64,000 nt of DNA, taken from assembly GCA_016700075.1 (NCBI GenBank), contig CP065000.1:3038001-3102000 (forward strand). The letters run 5' to 3'. The stretch is from Acidobacteriota bacterium. GTDB lineage: Bacteria; Acidobacteriota; Blastocatellia; Pyrinomonadales; Pyrinomonadaceae. Of the stretch, positions 51,071-59,808 are shown piece after piece. Every line of letters begins with the position of its first letter. Position 1 is the first letter of the stretch. Made by a program: the position numbers and the translations under genes. The notes under the pieces were generated by a model, which was not told the DNA's origin, searched no databases, and saw only the letters and a program-made list of their open reading frames with translations.

Positions 51071-51625
51071 TTTAACAAGTCGTCCGTACAGCCACGCTTT
51101 TGTCATTTTCCAGTGGCGTTTTACTGTGATCACGGACACGCCGAGGACCTCGGCGGCTTCTTCCATCGTCAGGCCGCCGAAATAGCGGAGTTCGACAATC
51201 TGGGCTTTGACGGGATCCATCTTTGCGAGTTCGTTGAGGGCGTCGTCGAGTTCGACAAGTTCCGCTGCTTCTTCGTCGGCCTTGTCGATCTCTTCGTTGA
51301 GCGTGAGGATGTGGAATTCGCCGCCGCGTTTTTCGGCGTTGTGGCGGCGTGCGTGATCGACGAGTATGCGCCGCATCTGATTCGCGGCGACGCCGATGAA
51401 GTGTGCCTTGTTCTGCCACGACACCTGCGTGATGTCGATCATTTTCAGATAGGCTTCGTTGACCAACGCCGTCGGCTGCAGCGTGTGGCCGGAGCGTTCG
51501 TTGCGTAAGTAGCCGGCGGCGATGCGTTTGAGTTCGTTGTAGATGAGCGGCAGGAGTTCGTCCAGGACGTCGCGGTTGCCCTTCGACAATTCCACCAAAA
51601 GACCTGTCACGGCGTGCGTTTCCAT
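51065..51625 (-). CDS. ECF-type sigma factor of the acidobacterial RpoE-like group
   Basis: A 186-aa protein from the ATG at 51625 (METHAVTG); the longer frame to 51667 lacks conservation. Region 2 is near residues 5-75 (LLPLIYNELKRIAAGYLRNE, AHFIGVAANQMRRILVDHAR), region 4 at 140-180 (VELRYFGGLTMEEAAEVLGV). This type is very frequent in Acidobacteria and often near Ser/Thr kinases with TPRs. The last two codons (Gln-stop) are the first unit of the hexanucleotide array, so the array replaced or extended the original 3' end. Divergent from the 99-aa gene. Confidence 0.9.
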   Translation of the reverse strand: METHAVTGLLVELSKGNRDVLDELLPLIYNELKRIAAGYLRNERSGHTLQPTALVNEAYLKMIDITQVSWQNKAHFIGVAANQMRRILVDHARRHNAEKRGGEFHILTLNEEIDKADEEAAELVELDDALNELAKMDPVKAQIVELRYFGGLTMEEAAEVLGVSVITVKRHWKMTKAWLYGRLVKQ

Positions 51626-51682
51626 AGCGAACAGAGTTATTCTACGCCCGATGCGGGAATTTCGCATTTTCCGGAGGCGAAT

Positions 51683-51982
51683 ATGGTGAGCTACGAAGTT
51701 TCAGTGATGGTTCCTGCCGACGCGATGGAGCGTTTTGAGGCGTATATGCTCGACAAGCATATCGCCGAGGTGATCGCGACGGGCTATTTCGCGGGTGCGA
51801 CATTCTATAGCGACGGTGAACGCCGCAGGACGATCTACGAGGCTTTCGATCGCGAAGCTCTCGAAAACTATCTTGCGAACGACTCCGAGCGGCTCCGCAC
51901 CGATTTCGCCGAACACTTTCCCGACGGCGTCGTCGCCACACGCGAGATCTGGGACGCGGTCGTGCGATTCGACGCACCGTGA
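51683..51982 (+). CDS. DUF4286-family protein
   Basis: A 99-aa protein from the ATG at 51683, which has GGAGG 5 bp upstream; the frame extends left without support. SYEVSVMVPADAMERFEAYM and HIAEVIATGYFAGATFYSDG match small alpha/beta-barrel DUF4286 proteins (dimeric ferredoxin-like fold) of unknown function. It starts between the divergent sigma gene and tsaD, and ends 23 bp before the tsaD start, so the two may be co-transcribed. Confidence 0.82.
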   Translation: MVSYEVSVMVPADAMERFEAYMLDKHIAEVIATGYFAGATFYSDGERRRTIYEAFDREALENYLANDSERLRTDFAEHFPDGVVATREIWDAVVRFDAP

Positions 51983-52005
51983 GCACAGTTTGATAGAATT
52001 AAAGT

Positions 52006-53073
52006 GTGCTGGTGCTCGGGATAGAAAGTTCTTGCGATGAAACCGCCGCCGCTGTCGTTCGCGACGGGCGGGAAATGCTGTCGTCGATAATCTCCTCGCA
52101 GATAGAACTCCACAAACCGTGGGGCGGCGTCGTCCCCGAGCTTGCGTCCCGCGAACATCTCAACAAGATCGATCCCATTGTTAATGAAGCTCTCGATGCC
52201 GCAGGCGTGACACTCGACGACATCGATGCCGTCGCCGTTACGCAAGGTCCCGGACTGATCGGCTCGCTGATGGTCGGCGTTTGTTATGCAAAAGCGCTCG
52301 CATTCGCGCGCGGTATTCCGTTCGTCGGCGTGAACCACATCGAAGGCCACGTCTATTCCGTCAACTTCGAAAATCCGCCCGTGGAATATCCCGCTGTCGC
52401 GCTGATCGTCTCGGGCGGCCACACGAATATTTTTCATCTGCCTGAAGAAGGCGAATATATATTGATGTCGCGCACTCGCGACGACGCGGCGGGCGAGGCT
52501 TTCGACAAGGTCGCAAAGATGCTCGGGCTCGGCTATCCCGGCGGGCCTGTGATCGAAAAACTCGCACGCGAAGGAGACGCAGCAAAAGCGAGATTCCCGC
52601 GTGCAAAGATCTCTGACGGCTCGCTTGACCTCAGTTTCAGCGGGCTGAAAACCGCAGTTGTCCGTTATGTGCGTGAGCAGGGAATTGAGCCCGCCGATGA
52701 TCCGGCAAGTGTTTCGCAGGAGATCAAGGACGTCGCTGCGGGCTTTCAAAAGGCGGTCGTCGGAGCACTGATCGCCCGACTAGAGCAGGTTTCGGAACTG
52801 GTCTCTCCAAAGACCATCATCGTTGCCGGCGGTGTGGCGTGTAATACGGTTCTTCGCGATGCCGCGGCGGCTTTGGGCAACAAACTCGGCTGTCCTGTTT
52901 ATCTGCCCTCTAAACATCTTTCGACAGACAACGCCGCGATGATCGCCGCTGCAGGACATTTTCACCTTTCCCGAGGCGAACAGGGCAAACTCGATATGGC
53001 TGCAGACGTCACAATGAGGCTGCAGAATTCGGGCGATGTCCGGCCGGCAGGAAAGGTTCGTTACAGAGTGTAA
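52006..53073 (+). CDS. tsaD: tRNA N6-adenosine threonylcarbamoyltransferase
   Basis: A 355-aa enzyme starting with GTG 52006 ([18 protein letters not shown]). It transfers the threonylcarbamoyl group from TC-AMP to A37 of ANN-decoding tRNAs, with the product of the tsaC gene at 3.7 kb as donor supplier. The metal site HIEGH lies near residue 110 ([10 protein letters not shown]), [11 protein letters not shown] and FSGLKTAV are conserved, and the C-terminal [15 protein letters not shown] completes the ASKHA fold. Length and motifs are complete. Confidence 0.97.
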   Translation: MLVLGIESSCDETAAAVVRDGREMLSSIISSQIELHKPWGGVVPELASREHLNKIDPIVNEALDAAGVTLDDIDAVAVTQGPGLIGSLMVGVCYAKALAFARGIPFVGVNHIEGHVYSVNFENPPVEYPAVALIVSGGHTNIFHLPEEGEYILMSRTRDDAAGEAFDKVAKMLGLGYPGGPVIEKLAREGDAAKARFPRAKISDGSLDLSFSGLKTAVVRYVREQGIEPADDPASVSQEIKDVAAGFQKAVVGALIARLEQVSELVSPKTIIVAGGVACNTVLRDAAAALGNKLGCPVYLPSKHLSTDNAAMIAAAGHFHLSRGEQGKLDMAADVTMRLQNSGDVRPAGKVRYRV

Positions 53074-53210
53074 AGTTCTTGCAATTTCCTCATGCGCGCC
53101 GTTAAAATTGCGGAGTAGGTTAAAACGCTTTCAACCCTCCGCAAGTTGAGTTGTTTTCTGTTTGTTTCTCCGCCATCTACAATGGCATTTCGGTTAGGAG
53201 TATTTGTGTA

Positions 53211-55244
53211 ATGAAAAAACTTTCGATCCTGATGATCGCGGCACTGACGCTTTTCGCCGCGACCGCGTTCGGGCAGGGTGTGCCCGCTCCGTATACCTCG
53301 CGTATTCAGAATTTCGCCACGGGCCTCAGCCGTCCCATCCTTGTCCGCGGTGCTGGCGACGGCTCAAAGCGCATTTTCGTCGTCCAACAGGCGGGCCTTA
53401 TCCGCGTGTACCAGCCCGGTGCGAGTACTCCGACCGATTTCATCAATCTGAGCTCCAAGTGCGTGCAGCCGGGCTCGACAGGTGATGAACGCGGGCTTCT
53501 CGGCCTCACCTTTCACCCGAATTTCGCCACTAACGGCAAGTTCTACGTAAATTACAACCAGGTCGGCACTACTACCACGGTCATCGCCGAATATACGACG
53601 ACGACAGGCAACGGTAATTCGAACACAGGGAACATAAACAGCGAACGCATACTGATGACCATCCCGCAGCCTTTCTCGAACCACAACGGCGGGATGGTCG
53701 AATTCGGTCCGGACGGTTATTTGTACATCGGAATGGGTGACGGCGGTTCTGCGAATGATCCCGGAAACCGAGCACAGAACCGCTCGCTCCTGCTTGGAAA
53801 GATGCTCCGTATCGATGTGAACAGCACGTCGCCTGCGTATCTGATCCCGCCGACAAATCCGTTTCAGGGCGCCGGCACGGCACGCTGCGACAACGGCAGT
53901 ACGACGGCGGGCACCACCTGTCAGGAGATCTATTCGATCGGCCTGCGTAATCCGTGGCGTTGGTCGTTTGACTCGGCCTCGCGTGCTTCGCAGCCGATCA
54001 TTTGGGTAGCAGATGTCGGCCAGGGTTCCCGCGAAGAGGTGAACGTCATCGACGTGGCAGGCGGCAACTACGGTTGGCGTATTTATGAAGGCTCGATCTG
54101 TACGAACTTGGGCCCTGATCCTTGTGTCGCTTCGAACTATATCGCACCGCTCTTTGACTACACTCACACAGGCGGCCGCTGCTCGATCACGGGCGGCTAT
54201 GTTTACCGCGGATCTCAGGGAAGTTTTCCGGACGGAGCTTATTCGTACGGCGATTACTGCACAGGCGAGATCTGGATGAGGTCCACCGGCGGGACGACAA
54301 CCCTGCTGCACGATCTGCCCCGAACGGTCACTTCGTTCGGCCAGGACGAGGACGGCGAGGTCTATGTCACGTCGGGCTCAGGAATCGTGGACAAACTCGT
54401 CCGGGCACGCGCGTCAGCCGACATGGACGGCGACCTAAAGACGGACCTCGCGGTCTATCGCCCCTCGAATGGGGTTTGGTATATCGCCAACAGCTCGAAC
54501 AGTACGGTCAAGACACAGCAGTTCGGATTTGCCGGGGACATACCGATCCCGGGCGACTTTGACGGCGACAATATCGTGGACATCGCGGTTTACCGTCCGT
54601 CCACAGGTTATTGGTATTACATAAAGAGCAGCGACGGCACGGTCGGCATCTCCATTTGGGGTCTTGCCGAAGACATTCCGGTTCCGGGCGATTACGACGG
54701 AGATGCCATTGACGATCTGGCGCTTTTCAGGCCGTCCAACGGCGTCTGGTACATATACCAGTCGAAGACCAACGATGTTAAGATCGCTTCATTCGGCCTT
54801 TCAACCGACGTGCCCGTTGCGGCGGATTATGACGGCGACGGGAAGTTCGACATTTCTGTCTGGCGTCCGTCCAACGGTGCCTGGTACCGCATCAACAGTT
54901 CCAACGGCCAGGTCGTGATAAACGGCTGGGGAACCGATGGCGACGTGCCGGCTCCGGGCGATTTCGACGGCGACGGCAAGACGGACCTTGCGGTCTTCAG
55001 GCCTTCGAACGGCGTTTGGTACATTTTCAGAAGCTCCAATTCGACGATCCAATACGCAGGTTGGGGAACAGCCGGAGATATCCCGACCGTCGGCGACTAT
55101 GACGGCGACGGCCGCGACGATGTCGCTATCTACCGTCCTTCGAACGGAAGTTGGTGGGTCATTCGAAGCTCAAACTCGACCGCCTTTTCTGCATCGTGGG
55201 GATTGCCGGGCGACATTCCCGTGCCGATGCTCGACAGGCCGTAG
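53211..55244 (+). CDS. Secreted PQQ-type glucose/sorbosone dehydrogenase-like protein with FG-GAP repeats
   Basis: A 677-aa protein from the ATG at 53211 (MKKLSILMIAALTLFAATAF, signal peptide); 20 upstream codons lack support. The first 390 residues are a GSDH six-bladed propeller: FATGLSRPILVRGAGDGS, GLTFHPNFATNGKFYVNY, EFGPDGYLYIGMGDGG and GLRNPWRWSFD. In known members it oxidises sugars with PQQ. The C-terminal 265 residues are five to six FG-GAP repeats of the type DFDGDGKTDLAVFRPSNGVW, close to those at 31-33 kb. Fusion of enzyme and repeat is typical of this clade. Confidence 0.87.
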   Translation: MKKLSILMIAALTLFAATAFGQGVPAPYTSRIQNFATGLSRPILVRGAGDGSKRIFVVQQAGLIRVYQPGASTPTDFINLSSKCVQPGSTGDERGLLGLTFHPNFATNGKFYVNYNQVGTTTTVIAEYTTTTGNGNSNTGNINSERILMTIPQPFSNHNGGMVEFGPDGYLYIGMGDGGSANDPGNRAQNRSLLLGKMLRIDVNSTSPAYLIPPTNPFQGAGTARCDNGSTTAGTTCQEIYSIGLRNPWRWSFDSASRASQPIIWVADVGQGSREEVNVIDVAGGNYGWRIYEGSICTNLGPDPCVASNYIAPLFDYTHTGGRCSITGGYVYRGSQGSFPDGAYSYGDYCTGEIWMRSTGGTTTLLHDLPRTVTSFGQDEDGEVYVTSGSGIVDKLVRARASADMDGDLKTDLAVYRPSNGVWYIANSSNSTVKTQQFGFAGDIPIPGDFDGDNIVDIAVYRPSTGYWYYIKSSDGTVGISIWGLAEDIPVPGDYDGDAIDDLALFRPSNGVWYIYQSKTNDVKIASFGLSTDVPVAADYDGDGKFDISVWRPSNGAWYRINSSNGQVVINGWGTDGDVPAPGDFDGDGKTDLAVFRPSNGVWYIFRSSNSTIQYAGWGTAGDIPTVGDYDGDGRDDVAIYRPSNGSWWVIRSSNSTAFSASWGLPGDIPVPMLDRP

Positions 55245-55245
55245 T

Positions 55246-55980
55246 TTATAAATCAGACAAGACGGCGCGTGCCAAGGTGAATACCGTCACCGAGCACGCG
55301 CCGTTATTCTTTAATACTTCCGCACAGCCGGACGCCGTTGCTCCGCTGGTAAGCACATCATCAACAAGCAGTATCTTCGCACCAGATATCAGCTTTGGCC
55401 TTGCAACGCCGAAGGCTCCTTCCACACTCGCGGCTCGGGCTTTTGCGTCCATTCCCGAACGGTGCATCGGAGTATCTATGATCCGCTGCAAGCTCACAGC
55501 GTCAACAGGCATCCTCAAAAACTTCGAGCAAACGCCGGCGATCAGCTCCGCCTGATTAAAACCGCGTTCGTGCCGCCGCTTCTGCGATAAAGGCACCGGA
55601 ACGATCAGGTCAATGTCTCTCAGCGGTGTGCGGCCCAAGGCATTCTCTATCTCTCTACTTAGCGTTGAGAAAACTTTCGGTATTTCCTTCAGATGCACGA
55701 CCGACACCGCTAGGGCCTTTTCGTAGAGCCCGACAGCGAACGCCCGGTCGTAGTGATGATCATCGCACTTACGGCAATATACCTCGTCCGCAGTTTCACG
55801 CGGCCCATAATGAACGCCGCAGCGAGCACAGAGCAGGTCGCTGCCGGAAATTATGTGAGTTTCCTGCCAACACGTTCTGCACGCGGGCGTGTCTGAATAT
55901 CTTTCCACACGAAGTCCGCAGGAAAGGCAATTGGCAGGGTATATAAAGGAAAGGATCGGGTCGGTAAGGGAGGAGAGCAT
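55246..55980 (-). CDS. comF: ComF-family phosphoribosyltransferase-like protein
   Basis: A 244-aa protein. The N-terminal zinc ribbon has CLSCG, CRTC, CARCG and CRKC. The PRTase domain ends with the PRPP-binding loop KILLVDDVLTSGATASGCAE near residue 205. In competent bacteria ComF helps DNA uptake; in others it is named GntX-like, and its substrate is not known. The start codon follows the DksA-type gene by 12 bp. It is the last gene of the obg-nadD-rsfS-rlmH-dksA cluster and converges with the GSDH gene with a 1-bp gap. Confidence 0.9.
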   Translation of the reverse strand: MLSSLTDPILSFIYPANCLSCGLRVERYSDTPACRTCWQETHIISGSDLLCARCGVHYGPRETADEVYCRKCDDHHYDRAFAVGLYEKALAVSVVHLKEIPKVFSTLSREIENALGRTPLRDIDLIVPVPLSQKRRHERGFNQAELIAGVCSKFLRMPVDAVSLQRIIDTPMHRSGMDAKARAASVEGAFGVARPKLISGAKILLVDDVLTSGATASGCAEVLKNNGACSVTVFTLARAVLSDL

Positions 55981-55992
55981 CCGAGTGGCTGA

Positions 55993-56346
55993 CTATTCTT
56001 CGTCGAGCTCTCCGCGTTCCTGCAATTCCTGACAGTTTAGGCAAAAACGGGCCCAAGGTATCGCCGCAAGCCGCTTTGGATTGATCGCCTCACCGCAGTT
56101 TTGGCAAGGGCCGTATTCATCGTCCTCGATCCTTCGGAGAGCCTGATCGATCATCGCCAATTGGCGGCTCTCATTCTCGGAAACCGCAAGCATGACGTTC
56201 TTGGAATAATTGCGTACCGCCAGGTCCACCGGATCCGGCGTTTCTGAATCGTCTATCGACAGGTCATTGTCGTTCAGCTTTTGTATGAGGAGTTCTCGTT
56301 CTTCGATCAGCCTTTGTTTAATGTCTTTTAGGTTCAATTTACTCAT
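55993..56346 (-). CDS. DksA/TraR-type zinc-finger protein
   Basis: A 117-aa protein. The N-terminal half is a coiled coil (LKDIKQRLIEERELLIQKLN). The zinc finger is CQNCGEAINPKRLAAIPWARFCLNCQ near residues 80-105. It probably sits in the RNA polymerase secondary channel and modulates transcription during stress, alone or with ppGpp. It overlaps the rlmH gene by 4 bp at its start. The family has many paralogues, so a strict DksA equivalence is not claimed. Confidence 0.9.
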   Translation of the reverse strand: MSKLNLKDIKQRLIEERELLIQKLNDNDLSIDDSETPDPVDLAVRNYSKNVMLAVSENESRQLAMIDQALRRIEDDEYGPCQNCGEAINPKRLAAIPWARFCLNCQELQERGELDEE

Positions 56347-56795
56347 TTTTGGTACGGAAACCCCTTTAGTATCGTAAATGCTCTGTAGAGCTGCTCCAAC
56401 AAGAACACACGAGCCATCTCGTGGGTAAAAGTCAGAAACGATAAGGATAGCCTATGATCAGCCCTTTCGGCAACTGCCGCAGATACGCCTTCTGCCCCTC
56501 CGATCACGAAGACGATGTCCCGGACCGAGCGTTCCTGCCAACCTTGAATCCGGCCGGCAAGCTCTTTCGATGTCTCTTGCTTGCCCTTTTCGTCCAGAAC
56601 GCAGACGAAAGTTCCCGGCCTCAGCTTTTCCAGAATGCGCTTGCCCTCGTCCTCGCGCAGTTTCGCCGACGCGAATTCACGGACCTCACCTATCGAGCAA
56701 TCAGCGAATTTGGATAAACGGGCGAGGTAATCTTCCTGAAGTGCCAGCAGGTGTTTGTTTCGGGTCTTGCCGACCCAGACGAAGGTGAATCTCAT
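56343..56795 (-). CDS. rlmH: 23S rRNA (pseudouridine1915-N3)-methyltransferase RlmH
   Basis: A 150-aa SPOUT methyltransferase from the ATG at 56795 (MRFTFVWVGKTRN); a longer frame to 56849 is not conserved. Conserved SPOUT parts: VCVLDEKGKQETSKELAGRI, then VFVIGGAEGVSAAV and the knot near SLSFLTFTHEMARVFLLEQ. The overlap TGATG with rsfS and the ATGA-type overlap with the DksA gene indicate coupled translation. It acts on helix 69 of the 70S ribosome. Confidence is high. Confidence 0.96.
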   Translation of the reverse strand: MRFTFVWVGKTRNKHLLALQEDYLARLSKFADCSIGEVREFASAKLREDEGKRILEKLRPGTFVCVLDEKGKQETSKELAGRIQGWQERSVRDIVFVIGGAEGVSAAVAERADHRLSLSFLTFTHEMARVFLLEQLYRAFTILKGFPYQK

Positions 56796-57235
56796 CAGGA
56801 GTTGCCGGCGAGTTCCGGCGACAGCTCGACCCGTGCGGCGTCGCGCCACAATCGGGCCAGGTCATAGTGCTCGCGTGATTCGCCGTTGAAAAGGTGGACA
56901 ATGAAATCGCCGTAATCCAGCAGCACCCATTCCGCAGAATTGTAGCCTTCGACGCGGATGACCCTCACCTGGAGTTCTTTCTTGAGTTTTTCGTTTATTT
57001 CGTCCGCGATGGCCTGCACTTGCCGCTGATTATTTCCGCTCGCTATGACAAAGAACTCTGTAAAGCTTGCAATACCGCGAAGGTCGAGGACAACGACGTC
57101 CGTTGCCTTCTTGTCGGCCGCACACCGAATGGCGAGCCTAAGAGCATCGTCAAGTTCGTCAAATTGTACGGGCTTTTGCGATATCTGCAGGGAAACGGTC
57201 TCGCGGGTGAGTGATTGCTCCTGGGTTTTTTCCAT
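56795..57235 (-). CDS. rsfS: Ribosome silencing factor RsfS (YbeB/Iojap)
   Basis: A 146-aa protein. RCAADKKATDVVVLDLRGIA and SFTEFFVIASGNNQRQVQAIADE are conserved, and VRVIRVEGYNSAEWVLLDYGD completes the core (given by position near residues 35-130). It binds L14 and blocks subunit joining in starvation. The gene overlaps nadD by one base (TAATG, 57235) and rlmH by one base (TGATG). Gene order nadD-rsfS-rlmH is widely kept in bacteria. Confidence 0.97.
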   Translation of the reverse strand: MEKTQEQSLTRETVSLQISQKPVQFDELDDALRLAIRCAADKKATDVVVLDLRGIASFTEFFVIASGNNQRQVQAIADEINEKLKKELQVRVIRVEGYNSAEWVLLDYGDFIVHLFNGESREHYDLARLWRDAARVELSPELAGNS

Positions 57236-57888
57236 TATTTATAAATCTGATATTTTTCTATGAATTTTGCAACTCCCGGCGGGACGTCGTTCTTCCAGGA
57301 GTCATCACCGTTTCGGGCACGATGCCGAATGTCCGTCGCCGAGATGTCGATATTCACGCGGTCGGTTAGATAGATGTGTTTTGCAGGGTTGCCGATGTCT
57401 GCGAACTGCTTTCCGCCTGGTCCTGTCAGGTCAACGATGCGAGAGCGTATCTCTTCGGTGACATGATCCGCAGCGATCTCGCGGCCGGGCCGGGTTACCA
57501 CGATATGATCTGTCAGCGAGAGCACTTTCTCCCACTCGCGCCATGTCAGGATGTCCATCCACGAGTCAGCCCCCATGATAAAAAAGATGCGGTCGTCCGG
57601 ATACATCGCGTTCAGCTTTGGCAGCGTCTGGACGGAATAGGGTTCATCGGGCGTTTCATATTCCAATTGTGAGACCCTGATGCGTTCGTCATCTTCGGTC
57701 GCGAGGCAAAGCATCGCATACCGGTCATACGCCGATGTGGGCTTTAGGCGCGACTTGTGCGGTGCGTGAAAAGCAGGGATGAAAACGAACTCGTCCAGAT
57801 CGAACTGATCCAAAAGAGTGTGCGCTATCGCAATGTGCCCGTTGTGAACAGGATCGAACGTTCCGCCGAAAAATGCCCGTTTTTTCAT
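57235..57888 (-). CDS. nadD: Nicotinate-nucleotide adenylyltransferase
   Basis: A 217-aa enzyme from the ATG at 57888 (MKKRAFFGGTFDPVHNGHIA); upstream codons to 57936 lie beyond the conserved start. GGTFDPVHNGH is the nucleotidyltransferase HxGH-type site, and MGADSWMDILTW and ISATDIRHRARNG follow. It makes NaAD from NaMN and ATP in NAD synthesis. It lies 10 bp after obg and is coupled to rsfS. Confidence 0.96.
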   Translation of the reverse strand: MKKRAFFGGTFDPVHNGHIAIAHTLLDQFDLDEFVFIPAFHAPHKSRLKPTSAYDRYAMLCLATEDDERIRVSQLEYETPDEPYSVQTLPKLNAMYPDDRIFFIMGADSWMDILTWREWEKVLSLTDHIVVTRPGREIAADHVTEEIRSRIVDLTGPGGKQFADIGNPAKHIYLTDRVNIDISATDIRHRARNGDDSWKNDVPPGVAKFIEKYQIYK

Positions 57889-57898
57889 GCTTCTATTG

Positions 57899-58903
57899 CT
57901 ACTCTTCCTCTGCTGAAAGCAAATTTCCAACAGCACGGACCAACTCCTTCACACCTTCTCCTGTCGCTGACGAGATCGCAAAAAACCTCCGCTTTTCATT
58001 TGCGGCCGCCTTTTTCAAACTCTCGAGCCTTTCGGGATCGTCAAGCGAATCGATCTTTGTCGCGACCACGATCTGCGGCCGGGCAGCTAACTCCGCATCG
58101 TATTTTTTCAACTCGCTGTTAATTATCCGATAATCCTTCACCGGATCGCGGCCCGAGAACGACGACACGTCAACCAGATGCAGTATCAATTTCGTTCGTT
58201 CGATATGCCGCAAAAATCGATGCCCGAGTCCGCTGCCTTCGCTCGCACCTTCGATCAGGCCCGGAATGTCGGCGACGACGAACGTTTTATAGTCGCCCAT
58301 ATCCACAACGCCAAGATTCGGTTCCAGTGTTGTAAAAGGATAATCTGCGATCTTCGGTTTTGCCGCAGAGATCACCGAGATAAGTGTGGATTTTCCTGCA
58401 TTCGGAAAGCCGACCAGCCCGACGTCTGCAAGCAGCTTCAGCTCCAGCTGCAGTTCCTTTTCCTCGCCGGGGCGTCCGTTGTAATGAAATTTCGGTGCCT
58501 GCCGCGTCGATGTGGCAAAATGTGCGTTGCCCCAACCGCCTTTGCCGCCTTTCGCCGCGAGTTCGCGTTGGCCGGCCTCGACCATATCAAAGATCAGTTC
58601 GCCGCTTTCCGCATCGAAAACCTGCGTCCCGACCGGCACTTTCACAACTGCGTCGGATCCGTCCTTGCCGTATCGGTTGGAACCTTCGCCGTGGCGGCCG
58701 CGTTCTGCTTTGTGCTCGGGATTGTAGCGAAGATGCAGGAGCGTGTTCAGGCCTTCGTCGGCTTCGATCCATACACTGCCTCCCACGCCGCCGTCGCCGC
58801 CCGAAGGTCCGCCGCGGGGGACGAATTTTTCACGGCGAAACGCCGTGACGCCGTTTCCGCCGTCGCCGGCCTTTACTTTGATCTTTACGCGGTCGATGAA
58901 CAT
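57899..58903 (-). CDS. obg: GTPase Obg/CgtA
   Basis: A 334-aa GTPase. The Gly-rich OBG fold spans residues 1-158 ([19 protein letters not shown], then [18 protein letters not shown]). The G domain begins with [15 protein letters not shown] near residue 164, then [20 protein letters not shown] and VATKIDS. No C-terminal OCT domain, as in many lineages. Obg takes part in 50S assembly and stress response. It heads the minus-strand cluster; usually it lies right after rpmA, but here about 900 bp intervene. Confidence 0.97.
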   Translation of the reverse strand: MFIDRVKIKVKAGDGGNGVTAFRREKFVPRGGPSGGDGGVGGSVWIEADEGLNTLLHLRYNPEHKAERGRHGEGSNRYGKDGSDAVVKVPVGTQVFDAESGELIFDMVEAGQRELAAKGGKGGWGNAHFATSTRQAPKFHYNGRPGEEKELQLELKLLADVGLVGFPNAGKSTLISVISAAKPKIADYPFTTLEPNLGVVDMGDYKTFVVADIPGLIEGASEGSGLGHRFLRHIERTKLILHLVDVSSFSGRDPVKDYRIINSELKKYDAELAARPQIVVATKIDSLDDPERLESLKKAAANEKRRFFAISSATGEGVKELVRAVGNLLSAEEE

Positions 58904-58962
58904 CGCTGACTCTGTTTTTAAGTGTAAAGGAAATGGTGAGGCAATGCAGAAGGCAAAAGAAC

Positions 58963-59003
58963 GAAAGCGTCGAAACGATTGCTCATCTCGACGCTTTCAT
59001 TTT
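58963..59003. terminator. Terminator hairpin at the end of the putative ncRNA
   Basis: GAAAGCGTCGA (58963-58973) pairs with TCGACGCTTTC (58988-58998), a perfect 11-bp stem with a 14-nt loop. The plus strand has ATTTTTC after it; the minus strand has GTTCTTTTG, a weaker U-tract. It can act in both directions. On the minus strand it would end the RNA that starts near 59463. Confidence 0.75.
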
Positions 59004-59463
59004 TCTCTCGTCAGGTGCCGAAACACCTTTAGAAAGGGTTGCGGCAACATCATGTACACGCTGCTGCCGCGAATTTTGTATCCCGACGATGCTCTGCGGG
59101 GAGCCTTCACCGGTCAGCACCCAACTTGATTACTCATGCTGCGGGCGTTCTCACGCCGTGGTGCCGTTAGGTTTTTGTTTTGGTGGCTTTTCCTCCACCG
59201 CCGGTTACGTTCCCGGCAACGAGGCTCATTTCCGAAGAAAAGAGCGACTTTTGCACCTACAGAGTGATCAGCTTCTGTTGGCGTCGATCGTTTTTATCCG
59301 ACCGACTCGGTCACCCTAACGGGTGTCCTTAGCAAGCCTTTCGGCTTCAGCTCCGAGCGTACCAGACAGCGGCTTTCCGCTCCTTCTGCCCTCGAGCAAT
59401 GCGTCACCGCATCTGCTCCACCTCTCGGTGCCGGTCAAGATGCCCGTAAGCGTTCTTGACTGT
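58963..59463 (-). ncRNA. Putative structured non-coding RNA of about 500 nt, family not recognised
   Basis: On the minus strand a near-consensus promoter is followed by a GC-rich, stem-rich stretch ending in a perfect terminator hairpin. Stems seen by eye include GTCAAG...CTTGAC at the 5' end, GCGGTGACGC (GNRA loop), AGCGGAAAGCCGCT, AGCCGAAAGGCT, CACCCGTTAGGGTG, GGCGTGAGAACGCC, GCCGGGAACGTAACCGGC and AGGTGTTTCGGCACCT. No long ORF with protein character exists. I looked for RNase P RNA, tmRNA, SRP RNA and 6S RNA landmarks and found none. The position between rpmA and obg is normally empty. Ends are approximate. Confidence 0.5.
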
Positions 59464-59469
59464 ATAACC

Positions 59470-59497
59470 ATAATACACCCCCAAAATACTATGTCAA
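59470..59497 (-). promoter_or_regulatory. Near-consensus promoter of the putative ncRNA
   Basis: On the minus strand TTGACA (59497-59492), 16-nt spacer, TATTAT (59475-59470). It points away from rpmA, toward the structured stretch, and is the strongest sigma-70-like promoter noted in the window. Confidence 0.75.
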
Positions 59498-59549
59498 GTA
59501 GAAAGTACTTTAACTATTGCCCTTTATTTACGGGCTTTTGTGCAAAATC

Positions 59550-59580
59550 TGTGGATAACTTTGAGCCGATCTGTGGATAA
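59550..59580 (-). promoter_or_regulatory. Two perfect DnaA boxes
   Basis: TTATCCACA occurs twice on the minus strand (complement of 59550-59558 and 59572-59580), 22 bp apart, next to AT-rich DNA. A regulatory or replication role is possible; there is no dnaA/dnaN gene nearby. Confidence 0.65.
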
Positions 59581-59742
59581 AAATTCGAGCGAATTTGTTA
59601 ACCCTTTTGTCACATATATTTACGCGTTCGCCTCAAGTTTAGGCTCTGAAACATCCATTCATTTGCGCACGAAAAATTTGTGAAAAAAATTTTATGACCT
59701 GCCGAAAATACCCCTCGCTCTTCCAAAAACCGATGCCATTAT

Positions 59743-59780
59743 CGACACAAAAAAAGAAAAGAGGCTTCATCTGAAGCCCC
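59743..59780 (-). terminator. Terminator after rpmA
   Basis: On the minus strand GGGGCTTCA / TGAAGCC-type stem (59780-59763) with a two-base loop, followed by TTTTCTTTTTTTG (complement of 59743-59760). It lies 28 bp after the rpmA stop and ends the rplU-rpmA transcript before the ncRNA promoter. Confidence 0.88.
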
Positions 59781-59808
59781 TTTAGAAAACTGATAACAGA
59801 AATTTCCG

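Larger units (their letters stand above)
58904..59808. other. 905-bp gene-free region between obg and rpmA
   Basis: From left to right it holds: a short obg upstream region, a terminator-like stem (58963-58998), a 500-nt GC-rich, stem-rich stretch that I annotate as a probable ncRNA, its promoter (59470-59497), two DnaA boxes (59550-59580), an AT-rich stretch, and the rpmA terminator (59743-59780). Small frames inside are not supported by any protein signature. Confidence 0.8.

Noticed and set aside
58963..59463. RNase P RNA or tmRNA at this locus
   Set aside because: The universal GAGGAAAGTCC and ACAGAAA elements of RNase P RNA are absent, and no tag frame, T-arm or CCA end of tmRNA is seen on either strand.
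59520..59700. Chromosomal replication origin
   Set aside because: Only two perfect DnaA boxes, no dnaA, dnaN, rpmH or parAB nearby, and no change of gene strand on the two sides. Kept only as a DnaA-box finding.
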